From NCBI GenBank assembly GCA_963710535.1, contig CAVQAW010000003.1, forward strand, positions 992,001-1,056,000: a stretch of 64,000 bases of DNA. Reading direction: 5' to 3'. A program made the translations under genes and the position numbers. The first letter of the stretch is position 1; the number at the start of each line of letters is the position of its first letter. This DNA is from Pelagihabitans sp963710535. GTDB taxonomy: Bacteria; Bacteroidota; Bacteroidia; Flavobacteriales; Flavobacteriaceae. The notes below the pieces were generated by a model. That model searched no databases and was not told where the DNA came from. It saw nothing but the letters and a program-made list of their open reading frames with translations. Shown piece after piece: positions 34,025 through 42,960 of the stretch.

Positions 34025-36088
34025 ATGAATCCTATTAAGAAACAGAAAATCGAGCATACTGTGACGAACCCCCTATTAAAACCTTTCGATTCGGCCCCTT
34101 TTTCACAATTAAAAAACGAACACTTCAAACCTGCGTTGGAAAATGCAATCGAAGAAGCTCGTGCGGAAATCGATGCGATTACGGCCAATGCTGCCCCGCC
34201 CACCTTTGAAAATACCATAGCAGCCCTGGATTTTTCGGGACAACGATTAGACCGTATTTCCAGTATTTTCTTCAACTTGAATTCTGCGGAAACCAATGAG
34301 GAAATCCAAAAAATAGCCCAGGAAGTTTCCCCGATGCTCACCGAATTTAGCAACGACATCACGTTGAATGCCAGCTTGTTCAAAAAGGTCAAGGCGGTGT
34401 ACGAACAAAAAGACCAGCTAGAGCTTACCGAAGAGCAGGCGACCCTGTTAGACAAGAAGTACAAGAACTTCAGCAGGAACGGGGCAAACCTGCCCGAAAG
34501 CAAAAAGAAACGCCTCCGTGAAATCGATGCCGAACTTTCCAAACTCAAGCTGAAGTTTGGGGAAAATATCCTGGCCGAAACCAATAGATATGAAAAGCAT
34601 TTGACCCTGGAATCGGACCTCGACGGGCTCCCCGAGGGCGAGAAAGAGGCCGCAGCGCAGTTGGCGGCCAATAAGGGCAAAAAAGGTTGGTTGGTGACGC
34701 TCGATTACCCAAGTTATCTCCCCTTTATGAAATATGCCAAGAACAGGGCCTTACGAAAAGAACTTACCTTGGCTTTCGGCAGTAAGGGATTCCATGGCGA
34801 TGCCCTCGATAACAAGGCGAACGTGATGAAAATCGTACAACTGCGACATGAACGGGCCCAGCTGTTGGGCTATCAGACCCATGCCCATTTTGTGCTGGAA
34901 GAACGGATGGCCGAAACACCCGAAAAAGTACGGGATTTCCTTAAAGAACTCCTGGAAAAGGCCAAACCGGCAGCAGAACGGGAATTCAAGGTTTTGGAGA
35001 CCTTTGCGATAGAATTGGATGCCATCGACGCCTTACAAAAATGGGACAGCAGCTATTATTCCGAAAAACTGAGACAGAAGCTTTTTGATTTGGACGATGA
35101 ACAATTGAAGCCCTATTTTAAATTGGAAAATGTCATCGCAGGGGTTTTTATGGTTTCGGAAAAACTCTTTGGTCTGAATTTCGAAGAGGTTTTTGATATC
35201 GAAAAATACCATTCAGAAGTGAAGACCTATCGCGTAAGGGATTTGAAGGGCCGATCCATTGCCCTTCTTTATGCCGATTTCCATCCCAGGGCCGGCAAAA
35301 GGGGCGGGGCTTGGATGACCACCTATAAGCATCAATACAAACGCAACGGGAAGAATATAAGGCCCCATATATCGATCGTCTGCAATTTCACCAGGTCTAC
35401 CCCAACGAAACCTTCGTTGCTGACCTTCAACGAGGTCACCACCCTATTCCACGAATTTGGCCATGCGCTTCATGGGATGCTCGCCAACACAACCTATCCG
35501 AGTTTGTCGGGCACCTCGGTGTATTGGGATTTTGTGGAACTGCCCAGTCAGGTGATGGAAAACTGGTGCTATGAACAGGAAGCCCTACAGATGTTTGCCA
35601 CCCATTATGAAACCGATGCGCCCATACCCATGGCTTTGGTCCGAAAAATAAAAGATTCGTCAAACTTCCAGGAAGGCCTGGCCACCTTAAGACAGTTGAG
35701 CTTTGGGTTGCTCGATATGGCATGGCATGGCGCAGATCCAACGCGCATTAGCGACGTAAAGGCCCATGAAAGAAAGGCCTTTGAAGGTACCGACCTTTAC
35801 CCTGACACGGCCGAAACCTGTATGAGCACCGCCTTTTCCCACATCTTTCAGGGTGGGTATTCCTCCGGCTACTATAGTTATAAATGGGCCGAAGTGCTCG
35901 ATGCCGATGCCTTTGCCTACTTTAAGGAAAAAGGGATTTTCGACCGGGAAGTGGCCACCAAATTCAAGGAGGAGATCCTCTCCAAAGGGGGAACCGAAAA
36001 ACCCATGCTGCTCTATAAAAGGTTTAGGGGCAGTGAACCCAAAATCGAGGCATTGTTGGAAAGGGCAGGATTGTTGAAGGTGAGCTAA
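34025..36088 (+). CDS. M3-family metallopeptidase (oligopeptidase A/Dcp type)
   Basis: 687 residues, no signal peptide, so cytosolic. The zinc motif is HEFGH at residues 476-480 with LHGML after it; the third ligand is expected near 505. The N-terminal helices and the C-terminal domain with FSHIFQGGYSSGYYSYKWAE fit the family. It degrades peptides; whether it is an endopeptidase (PrlC) or dipeptidyl carboxypeptidase (Dcp) is not clear from sequence. It lies 52 nt after purE. Confidence 0.93.
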   Translation: MNPIKKQKIEHTVTNPLLKPFDSAPFSQLKNEHFKPALENAIEEARAEIDAITANAAPPTFENTIAALDFSGQRLDRISSIFFNLNSAETNEEIQKIAQEVSPMLTEFSNDITLNASLFKKVKAVYEQKDQLELTEEQATLLDKKYKNFSRNGANLPESKKKRLREIDAELSKLKLKFGENILAETNRYEKHLTLESDLDGLPEGEKEAAAQLAANKGKKGWLVTLDYPSYLPFMKYAKNRALRKELTLAFGSKGFHGDALDNKANVMKIVQLRHERAQLLGYQTHAHFVLEERMAETPEKVRDFLKELLEKAKPAAEREFKVLETFAIELDAIDALQKWDSSYYSEKLRQKLFDLDDEQLKPYFKLENVIAGVFMVSEKLFGLNFEEVFDIEKYHSEVKTYRVRDLKGRSIALLYADFHPRAGKRGGAWMTTYKHQYKRNGKNIRPHISIVCNFTRSTPTKPSLLTFNEVTTLFHEFGHALHGMLANTTYPSLSGTSVYWDFVELPSQVMENWCYEQEALQMFATHYETDAPIPMALVRKIKDSSNFQEGLATLRQLSFGLLDMAWHGADPTRISDVKAHERKAFEGTDLYPDTAETCMSTAFSHIFQGGYSSGYYSYKWAEVLDADAFAYFKEKGIFDREVATKFKEEILSKGGTEKPMLLYKRFRGSEPKIEALLERAGLLKVS

Positions 36089-36106
36089 GTTGGCTTTACG
36101 GCCTGA

Positions 36107-36466
36107 TCAATTGGGGTTGGACTTCTTCCAGGCATCGTAACCGCCCTCGAGGTTCACGACTTTTTGGTATCCCATTGACTTTAATTTCTCCTGTGCCTTT
36201 AGGCTCCTACCGCCCATTTTACAATACACGTAAATGGTTTTGTCTTTATCGATGGCCTTGAAACGATCGGCAAAATCGGTGTCGTACCAGTTGATGTTCG
36301 TGGCATGGTCGAGATGGCCGGCAGCAAACTCTTCCGGGGTGCGCACATCTACCAATACCCCTTTATCGAGTTCCCCTTGCGATACTTCCGTTATGGGTTT
36401 CGAAGCATTTTGCGCGCATCCAAGGTTTACGAACAACAACACAAATAATAATCGATGTAATTTCAT
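36107..36466 (-). CDS. Rhodanese-like lipoprotein
   Basis: 119 residues from the ATG complementary to 36464-36466; the start 21 nt upstream is less likely because the lipoprotein signal MKLHRLLFVLLFVNLGC begins here. The lipid cysteine is Cys17 and the active-site-like cysteine is Cys82 in VYCKMGGRS. The domain motif DVRTPEEFAAGHLDHATNIN is intact. Sulfur transfer or thiol chemistry at the periplasmic face is expected. Convergent with the M3 gene, 18 nt apart. Confidence 0.92.
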   Translation of the reverse strand: MKLHRLLFVLLFVNLGCAQNASKPITEVSQGELDKGVLVDVRTPEEFAAGHLDHATNINWYDTDFADRFKAIDKDKTIYVYCKMGGRSLKAQEKLKSMGYQKVVNLEGGYDAWKKSNPN

Positions 36467-36484
36467 CCTGCCATGGGTTTGGCT

Positions 36485-36492
36485 CAAAATTA
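36485..36492 (-). promoter_or_regulatory. Candidate -7 promoter box of the rhodanese gene
   Basis: The minus-strand sequence TAATTTTG matches TAnnTTTG and ends 18 nt before the start codon. No matching -33 box. Confidence 0.4.
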
Positions 36493-36514
36493 ATCATATT
36501 CCCCAAAATTCCAT

Positions 36515-36522
36515 TACTTTTG
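36515..36522 (+). promoter_or_regulatory. Candidate -7 promoter box of the ECF sigma factor gene
   Basis: TACTTTTG matches TAnnTTTG and lies 18 nt before the start codon at 36541. No matching -33 box was found. Confidence 0.4.
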
Positions 36523-36540
36523 GTTCCGCTAAACGATAAA

Positions 36541-37101
36541 ATGGCCGAGCATCAGTTATATCCCGAACTATGGGTCGACAATTATGCAGATTACCTCTTC
36601 AATTATGCGATTGGAAGGGTAAGCGACGTAGAGATCGCCAAAGATCTGGTTCAGGACACTTTTGTGGCCGGATTGCATTCCGCGAAAAATTATAAGGGAG
36701 ACGCCGCCGAACGCACTTGGTTGATCGCCATTCTAAAACGCAAGGTCATCGACCACTACCGAAAGATCAATTCAAAAAAAGGGAAGGCCGAGGTGCGAAT
36801 GAACTACCGATCGGCCTCCGATTCAGAGGGCGATTGGCTAGAAGAACAGATTGCCGATCCCACGAGCGTCTTGGAAAATGATTCTATCGAGAACGAGGAG
36901 CTGGGTTCCGCTATTTATGAGTGCATCGCAAAACTGCCAAAAAAACAGGCCTTGGTGTTCAATATGAAAACGATCCAGGGCATCAGCACGGAGGACATTT
37001 GTAAGGAACTCGATATCAATCCGTCAAATTTATGGGTAATGATACATCGGGCCCGCACCGCCTTGATGGGATGCCTCAACCAAAATTGGTTCAACCTATG
37101 A
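36541..37101 (+). CDS. ECF-type RNA polymerase sigma factor
   Basis: 186 residues from the ATG at 36541. Region 2 (DVEIAKDLVQDTFVAGLHSA, RTWLIAILKRKVIDHYRK) and region 4 (SAIYECIAKLPKKQALVFNM, then the helix-turn-helix SNLWVMIHRARTALMGCL) are clear. It lacks long extensions. The next frame starts within its stop codon (ATGA overlap), and the product there looks like a zinc-binding anti-sigma partner, so this is a coupled pair. The stimulus is unknown. Confidence 0.93.
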   Translation: MAEHQLYPELWVDNYADYLFNYAIGRVSDVEIAKDLVQDTFVAGLHSAKNYKGDAAERTWLIAILKRKVIDHYRKINSKKGKAEVRMNYRSASDSEGDWLEEQIADPTSVLENDSIENEELGSAIYECIAKLPKKQALVFNMKTIQGISTEDICKELDINPSNLWVMIHRARTALMGCLNQNWFNL

Positions 37102-37325
37102 TTAGTTGCGAAAAAGCCGCTTTGATCTGTAACAAGGCACAATATAGGGAAGCTACCTTTTTGGAAAAGGGGAAATTGAAACTTCATGTTCTGTTCTGCA
37201 AAACCTGTTCCAAGTTTACAAAACAGAACACCACATTCACTTCACTTTGCGATAAAGCCAATCTGCACGGACTTTCTGAAGCCGACAAGGACAAAATGAA
37301 AGCCGAACTTCAAGATATCGAATAA
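37098..37325 (+). CDS. Small ZAS-type zinc-binding protein, probable anti-sigma factor
   Basis: 75 residues, start codon overlapping the sigma factor stop. It shows C4 and C11, then H30-x3-C34-x2-C37 (HVLFCKTC), the zinc motif of ZAS anti-sigma domains, preceded by a helix (LICNKAQYREATFLEKGKL). No transmembrane helix, so cytosolic and not a membrane receptor. Genome pipelines sometimes label such small frames glycine dehydrogenase because gcvP is near; nothing in the protein supports that name. It may bind the sigma factor and respond to metal or redox state. Confidence 0.8.
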   Translation: MISCEKAALICNKAQYREATFLEKGKLKLHVLFCKTCSKFTKQNTTFTSLCDKANLHGLSEADKDKMKAELQDIE

Positions 37326-37327
37326 TT

Positions 37328-38146
37328 TCAGAACGGCAGCAATAGTAGCACCAACCACCAAAAAATGGGGATGGCCTCAACCCAAAACGAGGCAAAATAT
37401 TTGGATTGATGCTTTGGTGTTGCCAATAGAACGATCGCCACCGCTAAAAAAAGAATGCCCTTGCCGATAACTTCATGCCATGCGACCTCATCCTTGAACA
37501 AGGTCAGCAGAAAAAAAGGAATCGTGGCCATGGCCCCGAATAGTTTGGTGTTGGAGACCCCAAACTGCTGTGGCAATGATTTCAGTGTCAATTGGTCATG
37601 CGCCAAATCACGAATGTCGAAGGGCAACATCAAAAGCAGCACCAAACCAAATCTTTGCAGGCTTTCGATCCCCACATCCCAACAAATGGTTCCTGTTGAT
37701 TCTGTTACGGGAAGTATCACCGTGGCCCCGGTCCAGACCAATGCCACCAGAAATATTTTAAAGCCAGCCAGACTTCTTAAGTTTTTTGCCCCCGGTAAAA
37801 CGGGAAGGGCATACAACCCGGTCAATATCAATAGCATCAATACTGCGATCCAAGTCCTAAAATTTAAAAAAAACGCATGGTAGAGAGCCAATGTGCAACT
37901 GATAAGGCTAATGATCTGAATGTATTTATGGTATTTTTTGGCGACCCAGATGTACTTTTCTGCCTCGACACCGTATTTGATAAAATTATAGCCCCCAATC
38001 GCGCCGAAAAAAAGAAAAAAAGCCAGGTGTCGGTCCGGTGGAATGTTTAAGCTAAGGCTAGTGCAATAGAGGAGGGAAAGCAGCGCCAAAGCCACATGTA
38101 TACTGGCATCAAGGTAGAAATCGAAAATTAGCCGAGCCCACTTCAT
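37328..38146 (-). CDS. UbiA-like integral membrane protein
   Basis: 272 residues with about eight hydrophobic segments, start at the complement of 38144-38146 (MKWARLIFDFYLDASIHVA); a start 57 nt upstream is possible. The motif FDIRDLAHDQ at about 195-204 resembles the second Asp-rich motif of UbiA prenyltransferases, but the first motif (NxxxDxxxD) is degenerate (YNFIKYGVEAE). So a transferase role is unsure and it may be a membrane protein that has lost activity. Convergent with the ZAS gene, 2 nt apart. Confidence 0.7.
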   Translation of the reverse strand: MKWARLIFDFYLDASIHVALALLSLLYCTSLSLNIPPDRHLAFFLFFGAIGGYNFIKYGVEAEKYIWVAKKYHKYIQIISLISCTLALYHAFFLNFRTWIAVLMLLILTGLYALPVLPGAKNLRSLAGFKIFLVALVWTGATVILPVTESTGTICWDVGIESLQRFGLVLLLMLPFDIRDLAHDQLTLKSLPQQFGVSNTKLFGAMATIPFFLLTLFKDEVAWHEVIGKGILFLAVAIVLLATPKHQSKYFASFWVEAIPIFWWLVLLLLPF

Positions 38147-38243
38147 TGAACAAAAGTAGCCAAACTGTTTATAACCCCGTTTTTTGGTTAAAAACTTTGG
38201 CACAGATCATCGATAAAGCTTCATTATTCAGGGAATTAATCGC

Positions 38244-38251
38244 TAATTTTG
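38244..38251 (+). promoter_or_regulatory. Candidate -7 promoter box of gcvP
   Basis: TAATTTTG matches TAnnTTTG and lies 30 nt before the chosen gcvP start. No -33 TTG at the expected spacing. Confidence 0.45.
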
Positions 38252-38281
38252 CCATCATTTTTAACCCATTTAGTACGATTT

Positions 38282-41131
38282 ATGAGGACAGACCTTTTTG
38301 CTTCGCGACACATAGGAATTGCAGAAAACGACCTTCAGTTAATGCTGAAAAAGGTTGGCGTTCGGAGTTTGGAACAATTGATTGAAGAAACCATCCCAGG
38401 TGAAATCAGGCTCAAGCAGCCTTTGCAGCTCGATGCGCCACTCAGCGAGCACGAATTTCTTTCGCACATCCAACAATTGTCGGAAAAAAACAAGGTATTC
38501 AAGACCTATATTGGCCTGGGCTACCACGAAGGACTCACGCCTTCGGTGATCAAAAGGAACATTCTTGAAAATCCGGGTTGGTACACCGCCTATACCCCCT
38601 ATCAGGCAGAAATTGCCCAAGGACGCTTAGAGGCCCTGTTGAATTTCCAGACCGTCGTGGTCGATCTAACGGGGATGGAAATCGCGAACGCATCGCTCCT
38701 CGATGAAAGTACGGCGGCAGCAGAAGCGATGACGATGTTGTTCGATCTGCGTACCCGTGACCAAAAGAAAAATGGTGCCGTAAAATTTTTCGTCTCCGAC
38801 CTGGTGCTGCCCCAAACCCTCTCCCTATTGGAGACCCGTTCGGTGCCCTTGGGCATCGAATTGGTAGTCGGCGACCACCAAGGGTTCGATTTCGGTGACG
38901 ACTTCTATGGAGCACTGTTGCAATATCCCGGAAAACACGGACAGGTTTTCGATTACGCCCATTTTGTCGCCGAGGCCAAAGCAAAGGACATCAAGGTGGC
39001 GGTGGCAGCAGACATCCTGAGCTTGGTACTACTCACCCCTCCCGGTGAATTTGGCGTGGATGTGGTTGTAGGTACCACCCAACGTTTTGGCATCCCCATG
39101 GGTTATGGAGGACCGCATGCCGCATTTTTTGCAACAAGAGAGGAATACAAGAGGAATATCCCTGGCCGTATCATAGGCGTAACCAAGGACACCGATGGCA
39201 AAACCGCATTGCGTATGGCCTTGCAGACCAGGGAACAGCACATCAAACGCGATAAGGCAACTTCCAATATCTGTACCGCCCAAGTATTGTTGGCCGTAAT
39301 GGCGGGCATGTATGCAGTATATCACGGGCCGAATGGACTAAAATATATCGCCAAAGGCGTGCACGCCGCGGCGAAAACGCTTGGCGAAACTTTGGAGCAA
39401 TTGGGCGTGGTGCAACAGAATACCTCCTTTTTTGACACCATCAAGCTGAAGGCCGAAACAAAAAACGTAAGGCCTATTGCGGAGCGTTCCGGGGTCAACT
39501 TTTTATATATCGATCAAGAAACCATCGCCATCGCCGTGAACGAAGCGACCTCCTTGAAAGATTTGCAACAGATCGTGAATATTTTTGCGGAAGCCCTAGG
39601 AAAGAACCCCGTGCAAGTCGCCGGGCTGTCTTCAGGTTTTGCCATAGATGCCGCGGTGCATCGCAAGGCGCCATTTTTGGAGAACAAGGTTTTCAATTCC
39701 TATCATTCCGAAACCGAACTGATGCGCTATATCAAAAAATTGGAGCGGAAAGATTTGGCCCTCAACCATTCCATGATCGCTTTGGGAAGCTGCACCATGA
39801 AGTTGAATGCCGCCACCGAAATGCTGCCCTTGAGCTGGGCGCAATGGGGTAACATCCATCCGTTTGTCCCCATTGAACAGGCCGAAGGCTACCAGATCGT
39901 GCTCCAGGCCTTGGAAAAACAACTCAATGCCATCACCGGTTTTGCAGGCACCTCACTGCAGCCCAATTCAGGCGCTCAAGGCGAATATGCCGGATTGATG
40001 ACGATACGGGCCTATCACGAATCGCGTGCCGAAGGCCATCGCAACATTTGTATCATTCCCGCCTCAGCCCATGGCACCAACCCGGCTTCCGCCGTTATGG
40101 CGGGGATGCAGGTAGTAGTTACCAAAACCGATGAAAAAGGGAACATCGACCTCGCCGATCTGGAAGAAAAGGTTTTGCTACATTCTGCCAAGCTTGCGGC
40201 CTTAATGGTTACCTATCCCTCAACGCATGGGGTTTTCGAATCCTCGATCAAAAAAATTACCAAGCTGATCCACGACCACGGCGGTCAGGTTTATATGGAC
40301 GGTGCCAACATGAACGCCCAGGTAGGATTGACCAACCCCGCCACTATCGGTGCCGATGTTTGCCACCTGAACCTTCACAAAACCTTTGCCATTCCCCATG
40401 GCGGTGGTGGCCCTGGCGTAGGCCCCATTTGCGTGGCACCACAATTGGTTCCGTTCCTGCCGGGAAATCCGGTCATCAAAACCGGCGGCAAAGAAGCGAT
40501 CACCGCCATTTCTGCTGCCCCATGGGGCAGTGCTTTGGCGTGCTTGATTTCCTACGGATACATCAAAATGCTCGGGGAACAGGGCTTAAGACGTTCCACC
40601 GAAATAGCCATTTTGAACGCCAATTATATCAAACATCGTTTGCACGGAAAATACGATGTGCTCTACACCGGTGAAAAAGGAAGGGCAGCCCATGAGATGA
40701 TACTCGATTGCAGGCCATTCAAGCAACATGGCATCGAAGTGACCGATATCGCCAAACGCTTGATGGACTATGGTTTCCACGCGCCCACGGTATCCTTCCC
40801 CGTAGCCGGTACCGTAATGATCGAACCTACCGAAAGTGAAAGCCTTGCGGAACTCGATCGGTTTTGCGATGCCATGATTTCGATTCGTTCGGAAATTGAC
40901 GAAGCATCGGCCGAGGATGACAACAACGTGCTCAAAAACGCGCCACATACGTTGACCATGGTGACCAGTGATCGATGGGAATATCCCTACAGTAGGGAAA
41001 AAGCGGCGTTCCCGTTAGCTTATGTTTCCGAGAACAAATTTTGGCCGGCCGTGAGAAGGGTCGACGATGCGTATGGCGATCGTAATTTGATCTGTACCTG
41101 TGCCCCCATTGAAGCTTATGTAGAAGCCTGA
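38282..41131 (+). CDS. gcvP: Glycine dehydrogenase (decarboxylating), P protein
   Basis: PLP enzyme of the glycine cleavage system, 949 residues from the ATG at 38282 (MRTDLFASRHIGIAENDLQL); the in-frame start 33 nt earlier adds nothing useful. This is a single-chain P protein with two halves. The PLP lysine is K700 in LNLHKTFAIPHGGGGPG, and HGTNPASAVMAG is also conserved. It releases CO2 from glycine and passes the aminomethyl group to the H protein. The gcvT and gcvH genes are not in this window. Length and motifs are typical. Confidence 0.97.
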   Translation: MRTDLFASRHIGIAENDLQLMLKKVGVRSLEQLIEETIPGEIRLKQPLQLDAPLSEHEFLSHIQQLSEKNKVFKTYIGLGYHEGLTPSVIKRNILENPGWYTAYTPYQAEIAQGRLEALLNFQTVVVDLTGMEIANASLLDESTAAAEAMTMLFDLRTRDQKKNGAVKFFVSDLVLPQTLSLLETRSVPLGIELVVGDHQGFDFGDDFYGALLQYPGKHGQVFDYAHFVAEAKAKDIKVAVAADILSLVLLTPPGEFGVDVVVGTTQRFGIPMGYGGPHAAFFATREEYKRNIPGRIIGVTKDTDGKTALRMALQTREQHIKRDKATSNICTAQVLLAVMAGMYAVYHGPNGLKYIAKGVHAAAKTLGETLEQLGVVQQNTSFFDTIKLKAETKNVRPIAERSGVNFLYIDQETIAIAVNEATSLKDLQQIVNIFAEALGKNPVQVAGLSSGFAIDAAVHRKAPFLENKVFNSYHSETELMRYIKKLERKDLALNHSMIALGSCTMKLNAATEMLPLSWAQWGNIHPFVPIEQAEGYQIVLQALEKQLNAITGFAGTSLQPNSGAQGEYAGLMTIRAYHESRAEGHRNICIIPASAHGTNPASAVMAGMQVVVTKTDEKGNIDLADLEEKVLLHSAKLAALMVTYPSTHGVFESSIKKITKLIHDHGGQVYMDGANMNAQVGLTNPATIGADVCHLNLHKTFAIPHGGGGPGVGPICVAPQLVPFLPGNPVIKTGGKEAITAISAAPWGSALACLISYGYIKMLGEQGLRRSTEIAILNANYIKHRLHGKYDVLYTGEKGRAAHEMILDCRPFKQHGIEVTDIAKRLMDYGFHAPTVSFPVAGTVMIEPTESESLAELDRFCDAMISIRSEIDEASAEDDNNVLKNAPHTLTMVTSDRWEYPYSREKAAFPLAYVSENKFWPAVRRVDDAYGDRNLICTCAPIEAYVEA

Positions 41132-41235
41132 AAAACCCAATAAAATTGGGATATCGGTGCCTATCCGATACCATTTGGGGCTTGGAACGAAAATCTATTT
41201 GAACCGCAACGACAACTTGAACATCGTAATAAGCC

Positions 41236-41249
41236 TTATGCGCGCATAA
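41236..41249. repeat. Perfect 14-bp palindrome TTATGCGCGCATAA
   Basis: A perfect dyad with no spacer lies 52 nt upstream of the KAS III-like gene. A sister palindrome of the same outer form occurs at 52897-52912. It could be a regulator site or part of an intergenic repeat. Confidence 0.4.
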
Positions 41250-41300
41250 CAAAGCGAAGCGTTCGCAGTATCTTAACCACAGCAACAGATGAATTGAACA

Positions 41301-42359
41301 ATGAGCGCAGCCATTACGGGAACTGGTTCTTACATTCCCCCCAAAAGTATCAGCAATGCCGATTTCAAGGCCCATGAATTTCTAAATTCGGACGGTAGCC
41401 CTTTCAGACATGAAAATAATGTCATTATTGAAAAATTCAAGGCCATCACCGGGATTGAAAATAGACGCTATGCCGAAAACAACCTCAATACTTCCGATAT
41501 CGCCTTTCTTGCCGCCGAAAAAGCCATCGCAGATGCGGGCATAAACAAGGAAGATCTGGATTATATCATTTTTGCCCACAATTTTGGGGATGTTGGCCAT
41601 GGCCAATCACAGGCCGATACGATACCCAGTCTCGCGTCCCGTGTTAAACATTTGTTGCGCATCAAAAACCCTAACTGCGTTGCCTATGATCTGCTTTTTG
41701 GATGTCCGGGTTGGATCGAAGGTCTGATCCAGGCCCATGCCTACATCAAAAGTGGCATGGCGACGAAATGTTTGGTGATCGGGGCGGAGACGCTATCGAG
41801 AATCGTAGATCCCCACGACCGCGACAGTATGATCTATTCAGACGGCGCAGGTGCCACCATTATCGAGTCCAAGGAAAGTGCAGGACAGATATTGGCCCAC
41901 GCCAGCGCCACCTATGCTTTTGACGAGGCCTATTTTCTTTTCTTCGGCAAGTCGTTTTCGAACCAAAGCACCGAGGAAACCAAATACATCAAGATGCACG
42001 GCAGGAAAATATATGAATTTGCGGTGACCCATGTGCCCCAGGCCATGAAAGATTGTCTTGATAAGAGCCAAATAAGCATCGACCAAGTCAAAAAAATATT
42101 TATCCATCAGGCCAACGAAAAAATGGATGCGGCCATCGTGAAAAGGTTCTATGGCTTGTATAGCCGCGAGATGCCCGAAGGAGTGATGCCCATGAACATT
42201 CATGAAATGGGAAACAGTTCTGTGGCGACCATCCCAACGCTCTTCGATATGGTTCGAAAGGGAAAAATGGAAAATCAAGAAGTGCGGAAGGGAGATGTTG
42301 TTATCTTTGCAAGTGTAGGTGCGGGCATGAACGTGAACGCCATCGTTTATCAAGTATAA
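41301..42359 (+). CDS. 3-oxoacyl-ACP synthase III-family protein
   Basis: Thiolase-fold condensing enzyme of 352 residues with the full FabH triad: Cys135 in LLFGCPGWIEG, His269 in IHQANEKM, Asn305 in HEMGNSSVATIP. The N-terminal half (ITGTGSYIPPKSISN, DLDYIIFAHNFGD) is typical. It is followed 1 nt later by a methyltransferase and then a glycosyltransferase, not by fatty-acid synthesis genes, so it may start or extend an acyl chain of a special lipid rather than serve as the main FabH. Substrate unknown. Confidence 0.88.
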   Translation: MSAAITGTGSYIPPKSISNADFKAHEFLNSDGSPFRHENNVIIEKFKAITGIENRRYAENNLNTSDIAFLAAEKAIADAGINKEDLDYIIFAHNFGDVGHGQSQADTIPSLASRVKHLLRIKNPNCVAYDLLFGCPGWIEGLIQAHAYIKSGMATKCLVIGAETLSRIVDPHDRDSMIYSDGAGATIIESKESAGQILAHASATYAFDEAYFLFFGKSFSNQSTEETKYIKMHGRKIYEFAVTHVPQAMKDCLDKSQISIDQVKKIFIHQANEKMDAAIVKRFYGLYSREMPEGVMPMNIHEMGNSSVATIPTLFDMVRKGKMENQEVRKGDVVIFASVGAGMNVNAIVYQV

Positions 42360-42360
42360 C

Positions 42361-42909
42361 ATGTACGAAAATACCTTTCCGAACAAACGCTTCCGCCAAA
42401 CCCTAAACTTTCTCCAAAAACACATCCCCACCGAATACCCCATCCTGGATCTGGGAATCCCGAACCCATTTTCCAAAATAATGGGCGAACACGGGTACCT
42501 TGTTGAAAATACGAAAGGGGAAGACCTCGATGTCGATTTTTCAGCGGTCAGGGCATCCCGGGCCAAAGTGGTCACGGCTTTTGAGATTTTTGAGCATCTC
42601 CTTGCTCCCTTCAATGTATTGCGCGAAATCAAGGCCGATCATTTGGTGGCAAGCGTGCCGTTGCGTTTATGGTTCGCCAAGGCATACAAAAGCAAGACCG
42701 ATCCTTGGGACCGCCATTACCATGAATTTGAAGATTGGCAGTTCGATTGGTTGTTGGACAAAGCCGGCTGGGAGGTCATCGCTGTAGAAAAGTTCAGCAA
42801 TCCGGTAAAAAAACTGGGGCTAAGACCCCTGCTGCGCAGTTTTACCCCGAGATACTATTTGGTGCTCGCAAAGCGGAAAACCCAAACGAAAAATACCGTA
42901 GCGCCATAA
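42361..42909 (+). CDS. SAM-dependent methyltransferase-like protein
   Basis: 182 residues. The nucleotide-binding strand reads YPILDLGIPNPF, in place of the usual DxGxGxG, and the acidic end of the second strand is DLDVDFSAV. The motif VTAFEIFEHLLAPFNVLREI is a classic class I methyltransferase segment, and the C-terminal FDWLLDKAGWEV fits too. The altered glycine loop leaves activity uncertain. It starts 1 nt after the KAS III-like gene. Confidence 0.72.
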   Translation: MYENTFPNKRFRQTLNFLQKHIPTEYPILDLGIPNPFSKIMGEHGYLVENTKGEDLDVDFSAVRASRAKVVTAFEIFEHLLAPFNVLREIKADHLVASVPLRLWFAKAYKSKTDPWDRHYHEFEDWQFDWLLDKAGWEVIAVEKFSNPVKKLGLRPLLRSFTPRYYLVLAKRKTQTKNTVAP

Positions 42910-42960
42910 GAAACCATGACCATGTCATCTGAAATGCCTATCTAAAATTGGAATCCAGAT

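Noticed and set aside
37098..37325. Naming the small gene glycine dehydrogenase
   Set aside because: The 75-residue product has a ZAS motif and no PLP-enzyme features; gcvP is complete elsewhere in the window.
40932..41375. Minus-strand frame across the gcvP-KAS III gap
   Set aside because: It overlaps both neighbouring genes and encodes no recognisable protein.
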